Source of the DNA: JBCFBK01 sp038562555
Lineage (GTDB): Bacteria; Bacteroidota; Bacteroidia; Bacteroidales; Prolixibacteraceae
DNA length: 64,000 nt
Reading direction: 5' to 3'
NCBI GenBank assembly: GCA_038562555.1
Contig: JBCFBK010000022.1
Coordinates: 16,947 to 80,946 of the forward strand
The position numbers were made by a program, and so were the translations under genes. Positions 27,847 to 38,100 of this stretch are shown here, piece by piece; position 1 is the stretch's first letter; each line of letters opens with the position of its first letter. Below the pieces are notes generated by a model, which saw only the letters and a list, made by a program, of their open reading frames with translations, ran no database searches and was not told where the DNA came from.

Positions 27847-29811
27847 TTACTTCGCTGGTGTAATTTCAAAAGACAGCTGGCCGACGAGACTATCGCCTGT
27901 TAACTGAAATACCAGCCTTGACACATTCTCTCCGAAAACACCCCGGAGGCGGTTATCCTCAATTTTAATTTTTTCGATTTCTGCAGTCATCTGCGTGGAA
28001 TTGTACTTCATCGACAACGTGAAGTTTTCATCATTGAACCGGATCAGGCCCGGCTCAATGACCTGGCAGGGCACACTTGTCATAAAATGGACTTTGCTGT
28101 CCCCGTTGTTGGCTGTAAGACGAAAATTATCCCTGATCACAAATCTTTTCCCGCGCTCCAGCGTGTAGCTTCGCTCCCATTTTGACACATTGGCTCCGGA
28201 AGCGTACGCCAAAGCAATATCGGTAGAAAAGGATACTTTACTGGTACCGGTTAAAAAAGAGGAGTGCTGCGCCTTAAAGTTTCCGCCAGGGCTTTGTCCG
28301 TGTCCGTTAATCACGGGAAGATTATGATAATTGGATTGCATCGTCCAAATACTGTATCGCCGGGAACTGAATGTTTCCCGGGTATAGGTTCCTACGCCAA
28401 CATCAATCAGGACGGGAAACCCATTATAATAAAGCATAAAAGATCCCACATCGTTGTGATTGTGTCCTTCGCCATTGGTTCCCCCTTTTGCTGCAAAATA
28501 AAAGCCATCAGTCGAGTTTGCCTGATCACGGGCAAGAGCAACATCCAGATCCGGAAAATAGAATTCTGCCAGCAGGGGTTCTGTTTTCTGATGCGATTCC
28601 CATCCTTCCAGATTAAATAAATTCTCGAGCGTTTCACCGATTTTGCCGGCCATTCCGGTTTCATTAAACCCGGATTTGTCAAGCAGATATGCTCCAAATC
28701 CTGCCAACACCGGATCATTAATATTCTTTCCGAAGCGATAGATTTTCCCTCCGTCCTGTCCAATCCGGAATGGGGCATCAGCAAAATTGATGTAATAATT
28801 CCCGTTACTGATGTACGCCCTGGCAATATAGCGCCCCATGTTCTTTATCAGTTCATTTTCAAAAATATCTATTTTCCCCGCTGTATTGATTTTCAACAGG
28901 TTCAGGTAATCGAACATTTTGCCTCCGGCCACCCCCCAGTAACTTGGGCCTTCGTTACATGCTCCATCTTCCGGATAAGAATTTATAAATAAGTCGACCG
29001 ATTCCATGGTCTTATAAACAGCATCTTCCTTTTTTTCAGGATTATCTTCAATGAGCAGAATACTGGTCAGAATATTAAAGTTACACCATGGATTCCAATT
29101 ATTTACCTTTCCTTCATCCCAACCGGTGATCCACCAATAGTCGTATCGGGCATAAAACGGGTCCAATACCTTCCGTTTAATCTCGCTTTTCAGCCTCCGG
29201 GAAATAACGGGACTTATTTTGTCAAATTCTTCGTGGAAAAAATACCAAACCCACGACAAATCGGCGGCCCTGTCTCCGGCAAACAGATCAACAATCGGAT
29301 TATCTAAATCGGGAACAACCGTGGTTGGCTCTGATACTGCTCCCCCATACATGTAGAAATGAGCGGATGATCCCCAATACGTTTGCTCGCAAAAGGAGAA
29401 AACGCCGTTGACGATGTCATCCATAAAGCGCCCCCGACCTTCCATGAGTTCGGCAAGGACCAGTGACTGTAACGCTCTGCCACGTTCCCCATTCAGGTTA
29501 TCAACCGCTGTTCTGTCACCGTTCCGGCTAAACTCAAGATACATGCTTAACGTAACAGTTGGCCAGTCATACTCCAAATACTTCTCGGCCTGCCCGATGG
29601 TCTTTTTTCTGATTCCGTCAGGAAGTTTTGACCAGGCCGCCCTGTCCCGGTAAACCGGGTAAGAAATCCAGCTAAAATCCCTGGTTATCGCTTCATTCAC
29701 CAATTTCCGGGTATGAAAGTCCGACAACAAATTCCGTTTATTTTTTGGTTGCCCTGAAGCAGCAAAAAACAGACAAAAAATGAGCAGAGCCAGTGTAGTT
29801 ATCTTCTTCAT
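27847..29811 (-). CDS. Heparinase II/III-type polysaccharide lyase, paralogue 2
   Basis: 654 residues with a signal peptide (cleavage near FAASGQ). Toroid-domain blocks VNNWNPWCNFN and DGACNEGPSYWG (Tyr is the probable catalytic acid), then the C-terminal block GEGHNHNDVGSFMLYYNG with the conserved His pair, and YHNLPVINGHGQSPGG. It resembles the next gene upstream (29856) over its full length, including FAARIGQD-like and CEQTYWG stretches, so the two are a tandem duplication that has diverged. Both are read after the hairpin at 31879. It cleaves uronic-acid glycosidic bonds by beta-elimination; the exact PL family (21, 33, 37 or other) cannot be fixed by eye. Confidence 0.87.
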   Translation of the reverse strand: MKKITTLALLIFCLFFAASGQPKNKRNLLSDFHTRKLVNEAITRDFSWISYPVYRDRAAWSKLPDGIRKKTIGQAEKYLEYDWPTVTLSMYLEFSRNGDRTAVDNLNGERGRALQSLVLAELMEGRGRFMDDIVNGVFSFCEQTYWGSSAHFYMYGGAVSEPTTVVPDLDNPIVDLFAGDRAADLSWVWYFFHEEFDKISPVISRRLKSEIKRKVLDPFYARYDYWWITGWDEGKVNNWNPWCNFNILTSILLIEDNPEKKEDAVYKTMESVDLFINSYPEDGACNEGPSYWGVAGGKMFDYLNLLKINTAGKIDIFENELIKNMGRYIARAYISNGNYYINFADAPFRIGQDGGKIYRFGKNINDPVLAGFGAYLLDKSGFNETGMAGKIGETLENLFNLEGWESHQKTEPLLAEFYFPDLDVALARDQANSTDGFYFAAKGGTNGEGHNHNDVGSFMLYYNGFPVLIDVGVGTYTRETFSSRRYSIWTMQSNYHNLPVINGHGQSPGGNFKAQHSSFLTGTSKVSFSTDIALAYASGANVSKWERSYTLERGKRFVIRDNFRLTANNGDSKVHFMTSVPCQVIEPGLIRFNDENFTLSMKYNSTQMTAEIEKIKIEDNRLRGVFGENVSRLVFQLTGDSLVGQLSFEITPAK

Positions 29812-29855
29812 CGTGATTAATTTTTTTTTGTTACCATACTGATATTGGTTAGCTT

Positions 29856-31862
29856 TTACCTGCCTGTTTTACCTGTGTTCATCTTGACTATTTTTACAGA
29901 CAGGTCGTTCGAAAGGTTTTTGCTTTGAATCTGAAGAACAATACGACTCAGACCATTTTCCCAGACACGATGAATTTTTGGATCATCGGTATCCGCGGGT
30001 TCAATCTTCACGGTCAGCATTTCCGGATCAAAAATCATATGAAGAATAAAGCTGTTGCCGGTCAGTCGCAGAATTCCCGGTTCCGAAATTTTGCATGGCA
30101 GGGGCGTCATAAAATGAAGGGCTGTTTCAGCAACATGGTCTGTCACCCGATACTGGTCACGAATAACAAAACTCCTTCCTCTTTTGAGCGTATAGCTGCG
30201 CACCCATTTGTCTAGCCTGGCCTCCGGGGAATAAGCACCGGCAATATCAGCGGAAAAAGACACTTCATTTTTGTCGGATCTGAACTTTGAATCCCGCGCT
30301 TTGAAATTACCGCCCGCGCTTTGTCCATGTCCATTGACAAATGGAAGGTTATGATAGTTTGACTGCATCGTCCAGATATTATAGCGCTGCGAACTGAATG
30401 TTTCCCTGGTATAAGTGCCGACTCCCACATCGACTAACACCGGCTCACCGTCACAATAGAACATAAAAGATCCCACATCGTTGTGATTATGCCCTTCATT
30501 ATTGCGACCGCCTTTTGCCGCAAAATAAAAGCCTTTCGATGTGCTTTGATCTCTCGCAACTGCAATATCCCGATCCGGGAAATAAAATTCTGTGATCACC
30601 GGTTCGGCCGCCGGAATGTCCCTCCAGCCTTTCAGATTGAACAAATTCTCCAGCATATCACCCATTCTTCCCGCAATTTGTTCTTCTCCGTACCTGGAGT
30701 CGGCAAGCAGAAAAGCACCAAAAGACGTCATCATGGAATCTTCGATAGCGCGACCGAACCGATAGATTAATCCGGGATCCTGATTTATTTTCGCAGGTGA
30801 GTCCGAATAATTCACATAATATTGGCCTCCATCACTTTTACTGATATAAACCCGGTAAATATAACGTCCAATATTTTTTATGATCTCCTGGTTAAACAGG
30901 TCGGCATGGCCTCCGGTTAATTTCTTTAAAAGATCTAAATAATCAAATAACTTGCCTCCTGCAACGGCCCAGTAGCTTGGCCCCTCATCGCAGCCGCCAT
31001 CACCGGGATATGCATTAATAAAAAGATCGACAGATGTCATGGTCTTGTAAATACCCACCTTTTTTTTTACCGGGTCACTCTCCATAAGCGCAATACAGGT
31101 AAGCATATTGAAATTACACCAGGGATTCCAGTTGTTTGCTATTCCCACATCCCAACCGGTTATCCACCAGAAGTCATAACGCTCATAATACGGATCAAGA
31201 ATTTTCCTTTGCAATTCACTTTTCAGCCGTTTTGAAATTACGGGGCTTATTTTGTCAAATTCGTCATGAAGAAAATACCACGCCCACGCCAGGTCAGAAG
31301 CCGTATCGGCCGCAAAAAGGTCGACAATCGGATCATCAAGGTCAGGAAGTACCGTATTGGGTTTGTCATGGCCGTTGAAACCGGTTTTATACATATAAAA
31401 AGTGGCCGACATTCCCCAATAAGTCTGTTCACAAAACGAAAAGACGCCATTGATGATATCATCCATAAACCTGCCTTCGCCTTCCATTAATTCGGCCATC
31501 ACCAACGACCGGAATATTCCCAACCGGGTACTGATTGCCTGGTCAACTACCGCGCGGTTACCTGTTCGCGTAAACTCCAGATACGTGGTTGCCCTGGTAG
31601 CCGGCCAGTTATAGCCCCGGTACTTTTCGGCGTTTGTAATTGTCTTTTTCCTCAGGTTTTCGGGAATCTCCGCCCAGGCCCTCCTGTTGTCATAAGCAGG
31701 ATAACCGGCCCAGACATGGGTTGCTGATAACGAATTGTAGATGAGCTTCCTCGAATAGCTACTTGTTAAAAGATTTCTCTTTTTTATCTCATCCGACCGA
31801 ACAGAAGTTGCCAGCAATACGAGCAAAAGTATAAATATACCAACTATTGATTTTCCCGGCAT
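29856..31862 (-). CDS. Heparinase II/III-type polysaccharide lyase, paralogue 3
   Basis: 668 residues with a signal peptide (MPGKSIVGIFILLLVLLATSV). Blocks ANNWNPWCNFN, DGGCDEGPSYWA and EGHNHNDVGSFMFYCDG, then YHNLPFVNGHGQSAGG, carry the catalytic Tyr and His positions of the family. First enzyme gene of the main module, 63 bp behind the surface-lipoprotein gene and its hairpin, and 44 bp before its tandem paralogue. Having two similar and one distant lyase suggests different endo/exo modes or tolerance to sulfation. Signal peptide type I rather than lipobox suggests periplasmic location. Confidence 0.87.
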   Translation of the reverse strand: MPGKSIVGIFILLLVLLATSVRSDEIKKRNLLTSSYSRKLIYNSLSATHVWAGYPAYDNRRAWAEIPENLRKKTITNAEKYRGYNWPATRATTYLEFTRTGNRAVVDQAISTRLGIFRSLVMAELMEGEGRFMDDIINGVFSFCEQTYWGMSATFYMYKTGFNGHDKPNTVLPDLDDPIVDLFAADTASDLAWAWYFLHDEFDKISPVISKRLKSELQRKILDPYYERYDFWWITGWDVGIANNWNPWCNFNMLTCIALMESDPVKKKVGIYKTMTSVDLFINAYPGDGGCDEGPSYWAVAGGKLFDYLDLLKKLTGGHADLFNQEIIKNIGRYIYRVYISKSDGGQYYVNYSDSPAKINQDPGLIYRFGRAIEDSMMTSFGAFLLADSRYGEEQIAGRMGDMLENLFNLKGWRDIPAAEPVITEFYFPDRDIAVARDQSTSKGFYFAAKGGRNNEGHNHNDVGSFMFYCDGEPVLVDVGVGTYTRETFSSQRYNIWTMQSNYHNLPFVNGHGQSAGGNFKARDSKFRSDKNEVSFSADIAGAYSPEARLDKWVRSYTLKRGRSFVIRDQYRVTDHVAETALHFMTPLPCKISEPGILRLTGNSFILHMIFDPEMLTVKIEPADTDDPKIHRVWENGLSRIVLQIQSKNLSNDLSVKIVKMNTGKTGR

Positions 31863-31878
31863 AATTGAAAATTAAATG

Positions 31879-31910
31879 AAAGAGTTCCGGTCAGGAGACC
31901 GGAACTCTTT
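31879..31910. terminator. Perfect 14-bp hairpin between surface-lipoprotein and lyase genes
   Basis: Arms 31879-31892 and 31897-31910 are perfectly complementary with a 4-nt loop, and the minus strand continues with a T-rich stretch (31860s-31878). It lies exactly between the transport/binding genes and the enzyme genes. Strong enough to be an intrinsic terminator; partial read-through would give the high-binding, low-enzyme expression ratio common in polysaccharide loci. Confidence 0.75.
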
Positions 31911-31925
31911 ACCCGTTATATTCGA

Positions 31926-32906
31926 TTATTTCTCATAACTTTTAAGGCTGACAGTCATGGTGCCTGCAGCAAGACTGTTGACCTGGACAAATGCTTTCTT
32001 CTTCCCGTCGGCGCTTACTGCCCATATACTTTCACCTCTGGCCATGTTGAGCACATACGACAAAGCCGCTCCGGGCTCATAGGTATCAAAATCGATATCA
32101 TCAACGAATGAATATCCACCCGAGGAAGGTTCCCTGGAAGGATCGATCACCAGCTGGCGATCGAAGGTGTAAACCTGCTTCTCTACTTTTGAAACGTTGT
32201 TTGCCCCTGCAGGTACAATAGCGCCTTCCATGAATTCGGAAGGACTGCCGGGAGAAAGAAATGAATGCCCATAGTTTACACCAGGCACAACCTTATAGTT
32301 GTAGATCAGATCAATCTCTTCCATTAGCCCCTGCTCCTGGACTTCCTGCAAGGTATAAGCCGCCATGTTTTTAATTGACACATAGCAACGATTTCCCGAA
32401 CTGACAACGATCCCTTTACGCATCTGGATTTTAGCGATTTTCTGATCCTGGGCCTGATAGGTCACCATTGTGCCATCCTTCCCCTTGCAGGAGAATCTGA
32501 AAGATACGGATTTACCTCTTGCCTCTTCGGGAATAATGTAATGATAACGAAGGGTAGCGGCCAGCGTATCAATAAAAATAGCCTGTGATTTTCCGCCGGT
32601 AGTCAGGCAATCACTGGCGACAGTAACGCCTATATCCTGGCCTGATGAATTGGTATGATAAGAATAAGGTTCGAACCCGGAACCATCAGCCCCCGGAATC
32701 GAAGCTTCCACATAGGCAGCGTCCAAACCGGAATAGGGAGCGACCACCACGTATGCGAATTGTATTTCATTGCCGGCAATATTGGGGCCGACAGACTTTT
32801 TTATTAAGTCGTTTATGAGTGTAGTCTCATCTTCTTCCGAACAGGAGCTTATGATGAAACTTAGCCCCATAAAAAAAGTCATTAGGATAAAATATCTGCG
32901 TTTCAT
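31926..32906 (-). CDS. Surface lipoprotein, probable glycan-binding protein (DUF4466-like)
   Basis: 326 residues. Lipobox SFIISSC (Cys22) followed by an acidic SEEDE stretch, the lipoprotein export signal that sends Bacteroidota lipoproteins to the cell surface. The rest is predicted beta-rich. Family assignment to DUF4466 is tentative, based on the layout of an early conserved IAGNEIQFAYV-like block and the position behind SusD. The gene is 10 bp downstream of the small DUF5018-like lipoprotein and in the same operon as SusC/SusD, the usual place for SusE/F-like or SGBP proteins that capture polysaccharide at the surface. No catalytic motif is visible. Confidence 0.65.
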   Translation of the reverse strand: MKRRYFILMTFFMGLSFIISSCSEEDETTLINDLIKKSVGPNIAGNEIQFAYVVVAPYSGLDAAYVEASIPGADGSGFEPYSYHTNSSGQDIGVTVASDCLTTGGKSQAIFIDTLAATLRYHYIIPEEARGKSVSFRFSCKGKDGTMVTYQAQDQKIAKIQMRKGIVVSSGNRCYVSIKNMAAYTLQEVQEQGLMEEIDLIYNYKVVPGVNYGHSFLSPGSPSEFMEGAIVPAGANNVSKVEKQVYTFDRQLVIDPSREPSSGGYSFVDDIDFDTYEPGAALSYVLNMARGESIWAVSADGKKKAFVQVNSLAAGTMTVSLKSYEK

Positions 32907-32916
32907 ATATTCCTCT

Positions 32917-33363
32917 TTAGGGTTTAGTTTGAACAGTTAAGAAAATTTTATAGGTTTTCCTGATTTTACGATTACCGGATACAACGGTATATTCCCTTGG
33001 GTTTGCCAGATCGGAAAAATCGGTCCAGACACCCAATTCAGGTGTTATGATGGCATCGATAGAATGCCCGCAACTAGGCTTTAGTTTTGCCAGGTTGGTC
33101 CCGTACTTTACCGTGCCTGTCACGGACTGAGCAACGGTATCGATCTGGGCTGCAGAAATAAAAACAGTCCTGTGGTCTGATCCCAACAGCTCAAAGGAGG
33201 TCAATGCACATTCGCTTCGATCGGTAATGAGCAAATCATTTTCATCCACAGGAAAGTCACTTTCGCACGCAACCATACTTCCTATGATCAATATGAAAAG
33301 TAAAAAAATAATATCATTGTACCGTTTCATACTACCAGTATTAAAGATTTCATTTAAATTCAT
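32917..33363 (-). CDS. Small surface lipoprotein, DUF5018-like
   Basis: 148 residues if started at ATG 33363, whose ATGA overlaps the SusD stop, indicating translational coupling. A start at ATG 33330 (MKRYNDIIFLLFILIIG) would give a more usual signal peptide. The lipobox is GSMVAC followed by acidic ESDFPVDEND. The C-terminal NPREYTVVSGNRKIRKTYKI resembles the repeating Y-x-V-x-x-x-x-x-x-x-K-x-Y pattern of DUF5018 beta-sandwich domains. This is half the size of typical two-domain members. Probably an accessory glycan-binding lipoprotein working with SusC/SusD and the next gene. Confidence 0.7.
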   Translation of the reverse strand: MNLNEIFNTGSMKRYNDIIFLLFILIIGSMVACESDFPVDENDLLITDRSECALTSFELLGSDHRTVFISAAQIDTVAQSVTGTVKYGTNLAKLKPSCGHSIDAIITPELGVWTDFSDLANPREYTVVSGNRKIRKTYKIFLTVQTKP

Positions 33364-35159
33364 AACCAGGGTTTATTTTGTGTCAGGTTCGGATTAAGAT
33401 TCCGTTCCGATTCCGGGATATTCATAATATAATACCGCTCCTGGGACTGTTGGACGTAATTCAGAAAATCATTTCTGCGGATCTCATTCCAGGTATTCCG
33501 GATAGAACGCCCTGTTCCGGGCGCTCCCCATACATCCTCGAATCTTCTCCACCGGCGGATATCGAAATAGCGTTGACCTTCCAGTACCAATTCCACTTTA
33601 CGCTCCTGCTCTATCGCTTTGAAAAATTCGTCGGCACTAGCCGTCTTTGCAGGACTGAGTGCAGGCAACCCGCCCCTGGTCCGGACCCGGTTTACCAGGG
33701 CTATGGCATCTGCCTGCGGCCCATTCAAAAAGTTGGTGGCTTCGGCATACATGAGGAAGACATCAGCCAGACGCATCAGATAATAATCCTGTGGCGTATC
33801 ATCCCTTGAACACCCCATCGATTTATCTCTAATCCATTTACGTGGAACGTAACCGGTCTGCATCGCGGAAGCTTGGATGTAGGGAGCACTGGCTTTATAA
33901 AGCCATGTTGCCGTTCCTTTCTCCTGAAGCGCCTCCAGCTTAACCATGGATTCATAGTCCCAGAGGATCGTTGAACGTGCCCGGTAATCCCGCCCTTCAT
34001 ACGACGCCGGATTAACAGCCGAATTTAATGCCGTTCTTGCTCCGGCTGCATTGCCGTTCATCGGAATCAGCGGCGGTGCAAACTCGCCGGTCGCCGTTAA
34101 CTGGTAACAGTTCGCTAAATCCATCGTGGGAGAAACGTAGCTCTGGCTGTTTTCCGTCTGGCGGTTTCCCAGGTCGTTCATTAATTTGCTCCCTTGTCCT
34201 AAATTCGGTCCTGAATAGGCAAATGCGAAAATAATTTCGGAATTAACGACCGGGTTGTCAAAATCCGGCGTGAACAGATGAAAGTAGTTCGGCAGCACAT
34301 CGCATTTCCCCGGTTCACCGGGTAATCCGGGATCGCCTCCCCGGAACAGGTCAAGCCCGTAATTCGTGATTACTTCGTGAAAGTCGTTCGATGCTGCCGT
34401 ATAAGCAGCATCGGCTGCGCCTGCCTGCGGAGTAAAGCCTTCGAGTTCAGGCCAGCCGAACTTATTCCAGGAGGCCCAGTATAGCTGCATTTTACCCCGG
34501 AATGCCAAAGCAGCCACCTTGGATGCCCTTCCGATCTCCGATGCCGTAAGTTGAGCAGGAAGTTTTTCATAGGCATATGAAAAATCCATCAAAATTGAAT
34601 CTTTGATTTGCGTGATGGGCAATCGCGATAATCGTTCCACTTCAGATTTATCCTGAACCGTCTTATAGATATAAGGAACATCTCCCCACATGCTGATCAG
34701 CCGGAAATAACAGAGGCCCCGTAAAAAATGAGCTTCACCCAAAACCCTTTCCAGAGCCGGGACGGAAGACGGCTTTGCATTGACAAGCATATTTTTCACC
34801 CCGTCAATCACATAGTTGGCCCGGTTGACCCCGCCGTATAATCCCTGCCACAAGGGCGCAAATCCTCCGTTTGGAGGATTAAATGCGTTATTGATGATCC
34901 CATTGGCAGCTCCGGGACCTCTGGTCCATGCAATTTCAGTCATCCCGTCAAAATCATATTCAAAACTAAAGAAAGGACGGATGCTTGCGTAAGCCCCGTT
35001 GATGGCATACACGGCATCTCCTTCCGACTTCCAGAAGATATCAGTGGAAGGCTCTCCCGCCGGTGTTTGCTCGAGGAGATTTTCAACACAGGAAGTTATC
35101 GCGATTAGTAATGTGACCGCCATGATCACACTGAAAAATTTTCGTTCAATACGTTTCAT
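33360..35159 (-). CDS. SusD/RagB family glycan-binding lipoprotein (main module)
   Basis: 599 residues from ATG 35159; a GTG one codon earlier is less likely. Lipobox LLIAITSC, then VENLLEQTPAGEPSTDIFWK, the typical mature start. C-terminal blocks YLMRLADVFLMYAEATNF and EQERKVELVLEGQRYFDIRRW belong to PF07980. It pairs with the SusC encoded 10 bp upstream. The stop overlaps the start of the DUF5018-like gene by four bases. About 25 residues longer than the other RagB-type SusD here, and not closely similar to it. Confidence 0.95.
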   Translation of the reverse strand: MKRIERKFFSVIMAVTLLIAITSCVENLLEQTPAGEPSTDIFWKSEGDAVYAINGAYASIRPFFSFEYDFDGMTEIAWTRGPGAANGIINNAFNPPNGGFAPLWQGLYGGVNRANYVIDGVKNMLVNAKPSSVPALERVLGEAHFLRGLCYFRLISMWGDVPYIYKTVQDKSEVERLSRLPITQIKDSILMDFSYAYEKLPAQLTASEIGRASKVAALAFRGKMQLYWASWNKFGWPELEGFTPQAGAADAAYTAASNDFHEVITNYGLDLFRGGDPGLPGEPGKCDVLPNYFHLFTPDFDNPVVNSEIIFAFAYSGPNLGQGSKLMNDLGNRQTENSQSYVSPTMDLANCYQLTATGEFAPPLIPMNGNAAGARTALNSAVNPASYEGRDYRARSTILWDYESMVKLEALQEKGTATWLYKASAPYIQASAMQTGYVPRKWIRDKSMGCSRDDTPQDYYLMRLADVFLMYAEATNFLNGPQADAIALVNRVRTRGGLPALSPAKTASADEFFKAIEQERKVELVLEGQRYFDIRRWRRFEDVWGAPGTGRSIRNTWNEIRRNDFLNYVQQSQERYYIMNIPESERNLNPNLTQNKPWL

Positions 35160-35172
35160 CACAATCCTAATT

Positions 35173-38100
35173 TTATATTCCTAAATTAAATCCAAAACCA
35201 ATGGTACGCGGTATGGGATAAATATCATTTTCATCGCCACTGCCTGTCAGGGCCTTTTCAGGATCGATCCCGCGGTATTTCGTAATGGTCCAAAAATTCT
35301 CACCGGTCACATAGATACGCAAGTCATTTATTTTCAGCCGATCGGTCATCTTCCTAGGAAGACTGTATCCCAATTGAAGATTCTTCAGCCGGATAAACGA
35401 CATGTCGTCCAGCCAATAGGTTGAAGAGGCTTTGTTGTTCCCTCTGGCACCATAAACCAGCCGTGGCAACATGGCATCGCGGTTGTCATAATTCCAGGAA
35501 TCATAGTATTGGGTATAGGTCAGGCTCTGCGTGACAGCCATCAACGTCACATTATTGAAATGATTCGTCCAATAGTCCTTCCTGCCGACAGATGCTGACC
35601 AGTATGCTGCAAAGTCAAACCCCTTCCAGGATGCGCTTATATTCAATCCAAAGTTGGCGGTCGGACGGATCTGTTGTGCTTTAGGCATAGCCTTCCTGTC
35701 ATCTCCGTTAACAACCCCGTCTCCGTTTAAATCTTCAAGCAGCATATCTCCGGGAGCAGAGCCTGCACTCTGCCAGGGTGCATCATAAATTTGCTGCCAG
35801 TTTTGAATCACTCCACCCAGGTTAACCTGCGGGTAAACAAATTGGTAAGGCATGTCAATAAAAACATTGCCCCGGCCAAGATAGCTGTTCCATCTTTTCA
35901 ACTTGTTTGTATTGTACGATCCATTCAGATTCACACTGTATTTAAAATCCTCAATACGGTCATGCCAGTTCATGTTTAATTCGATCCCCTGGTTACGCAT
36001 CGTACCAATATTCTTCCGGGGAGCATTATACGCTCCCGACAACAGACTCGACAACTCGTCGGGACGCAGCATTCCGGTTGTACAACGGTTGTAATAGTCA
36101 ATCTCAGCCGTAAGACGGCTGTCCAGAAATCCAAGATCCAGCCCCAGATTAAACACTTTGGTTACTTCCCACGACAAGTTCTGGTTGATCATTTTGCTGT
36201 TCACCAAACCCATTGCCACGTTTCCGTTTGCCGTATAATTCGATGTTGCCAGGGTCTCCTTCTGTTCGAAATTCCCCACGCCCGAATTATTTCCCAACCC
36301 TCCGTAAGAAAAACGGAACTTCCCGTGAGAAAGCCATGAATTCAGTGAATTTAAAAAATTTTCTTCCGTAAAGCGCCATCCAACCGACATGGAAGGGAAA
36401 AAGCCATATTGATAACCCGGATAAAATTTGGAGGATCCGTCATGGCGGAAGCTCACCTCCAACAGGTATTTATCCTGAAAGCCGTAATTTAGACGGCCAA
36501 TATGGGACCGTAATCCCCAGGATGCCGAATTGCCGCCTGCTGCCTGAACTTCAGTCAATGCGGCATCGATCTCCGTAAGACTCGGATGTATCCGGGTCTG
36601 GCGACTCCCCCTGAGGGTGCGTGAAAAGGCATATTCTTCGCTGTATACAAACAAAGCTCCGATAGCATGTTTCCCAAAAGTTCTTTCAAAATTTAAACGG
36701 CCGTTCAGCAAGGTCCTCCAGGAAGTGCCGTTTGTATCCGTCACTCCCGCATTGTTTCCCACCAGCACCCGGATCTCGTTTCCAGTCTGAAAATTCCATT
36801 CGGAATGGGGCATCGAATATGTTTTCATCAACTGGTTGTTATAGGTCAACGTATAATCAACGGTCGCCTTTAGGCCTTTGAAGAGTTCCCAGTCAATATT
36901 CGCGCCGGCAAACGCATCCTGACGGTTTTGTTTATTAAACGATGTTTTATATTGCCTGTAAGGATTAAAAATTGTGGCATCCTCTCCATACATCATCGAA
37001 CCGCCATATTTGTCTGTATTCGGGTCGTATGGAGTAATTCCCGCAATGGCACTAATCAAACCTCCGCTGGCATTATTGTCAAACCAGCCATCCTCCAGCG
37101 CGTAATTCCATTTGGACCAGTTTCCCGCAAATTTCGCTCCCACCTGAATATTTTCCCGCATTTTATAGGTATAGTTAAAACGGGTACCGTACCGGGTAAA
37201 ATCGTTGGTAAACTGCATCCCTTCCTCATCCATAATACTTCCGGAAATATAAAACGTTGTCTTTTCGTTGCCTCCCGTTGCAGAAAGATTATAATTCTGA
37301 AGCTGACCGGTGCGGGTCGTCAGATCGATCCAGTCGGTATTGGGATAACGAAGGGGGTCCAGGTGGGACTTTGCCGCCCACTCTTCAATGGCGCCCCATC
37401 TGTACTGAGACGTATTTCCTCCGGCTTCCGCCGCCAGCAGCATCGCACTGGTAACGCGGGCATAATCCGGCATTAAATCGATCGTTTTGATTGGTTCTTC
37501 AAAGGCATAAGTACCGGTGAATTTGATTTTTGTCTGCCCCGCGAGCCGGCTGCCGCTTTTTGTTTGTACCAAAATGACACCATTTGCACCCCTTGAACCA
37601 TAAACCGCAGAGGAAGAAGCATCTTTCAGTACTGAAATACTTTCGATATCCCCCGGACTGATCCGGTTAATATCCACATCGGGCATCCCGTCGACAACGA
37701 TCAGGGGGGCTGCCGAGTTAACGGTTCCGAGTCCCCTGATCATCAGTGACGCCGAGTTCTTCCCTGCCATCCCCGTGTTTTGGTTGACCGCCAGTCCCGG
37801 CACTAAACCCGCAAGCGCTACGGATACATTTCCAATAGAACGGCTGGCCAGTTGCTCATCAACCTTTACTGAACCAACCGCCCCTGTCAGGTTTACTTTC
37901 TTCTGAACGCCATACCCGATCGCAACAACCTCTTCGATTCCGATTGCATCTTCCAGCATGACCACATTAATAACCGTTTTCCCGGCTATTGCGATCTTCT
38001 GTGATTGCATGCCTACAAACGAGAAAACCAGGGTAGCATTAGGGACAACATCCACCAAAACATAACTCCCGTTAGCATCCGTAACCGTGCCTTTTGTACT

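Noticed and set aside
7946..31862. Heparin or heparan sulfate as the target, suggested by the heparinase family name
   Set aside because: The superfamily covers many uronate polysaccharides, and the rhamnosidases in the same operon fit a rhamnose-containing glycan better; heparin cannot be fully excluded.
36928..37476. 182-codon plus-strand frame inside the main SusC
   Set aside because: It is an antisense shadow of the conserved SusC plug and barrel region.
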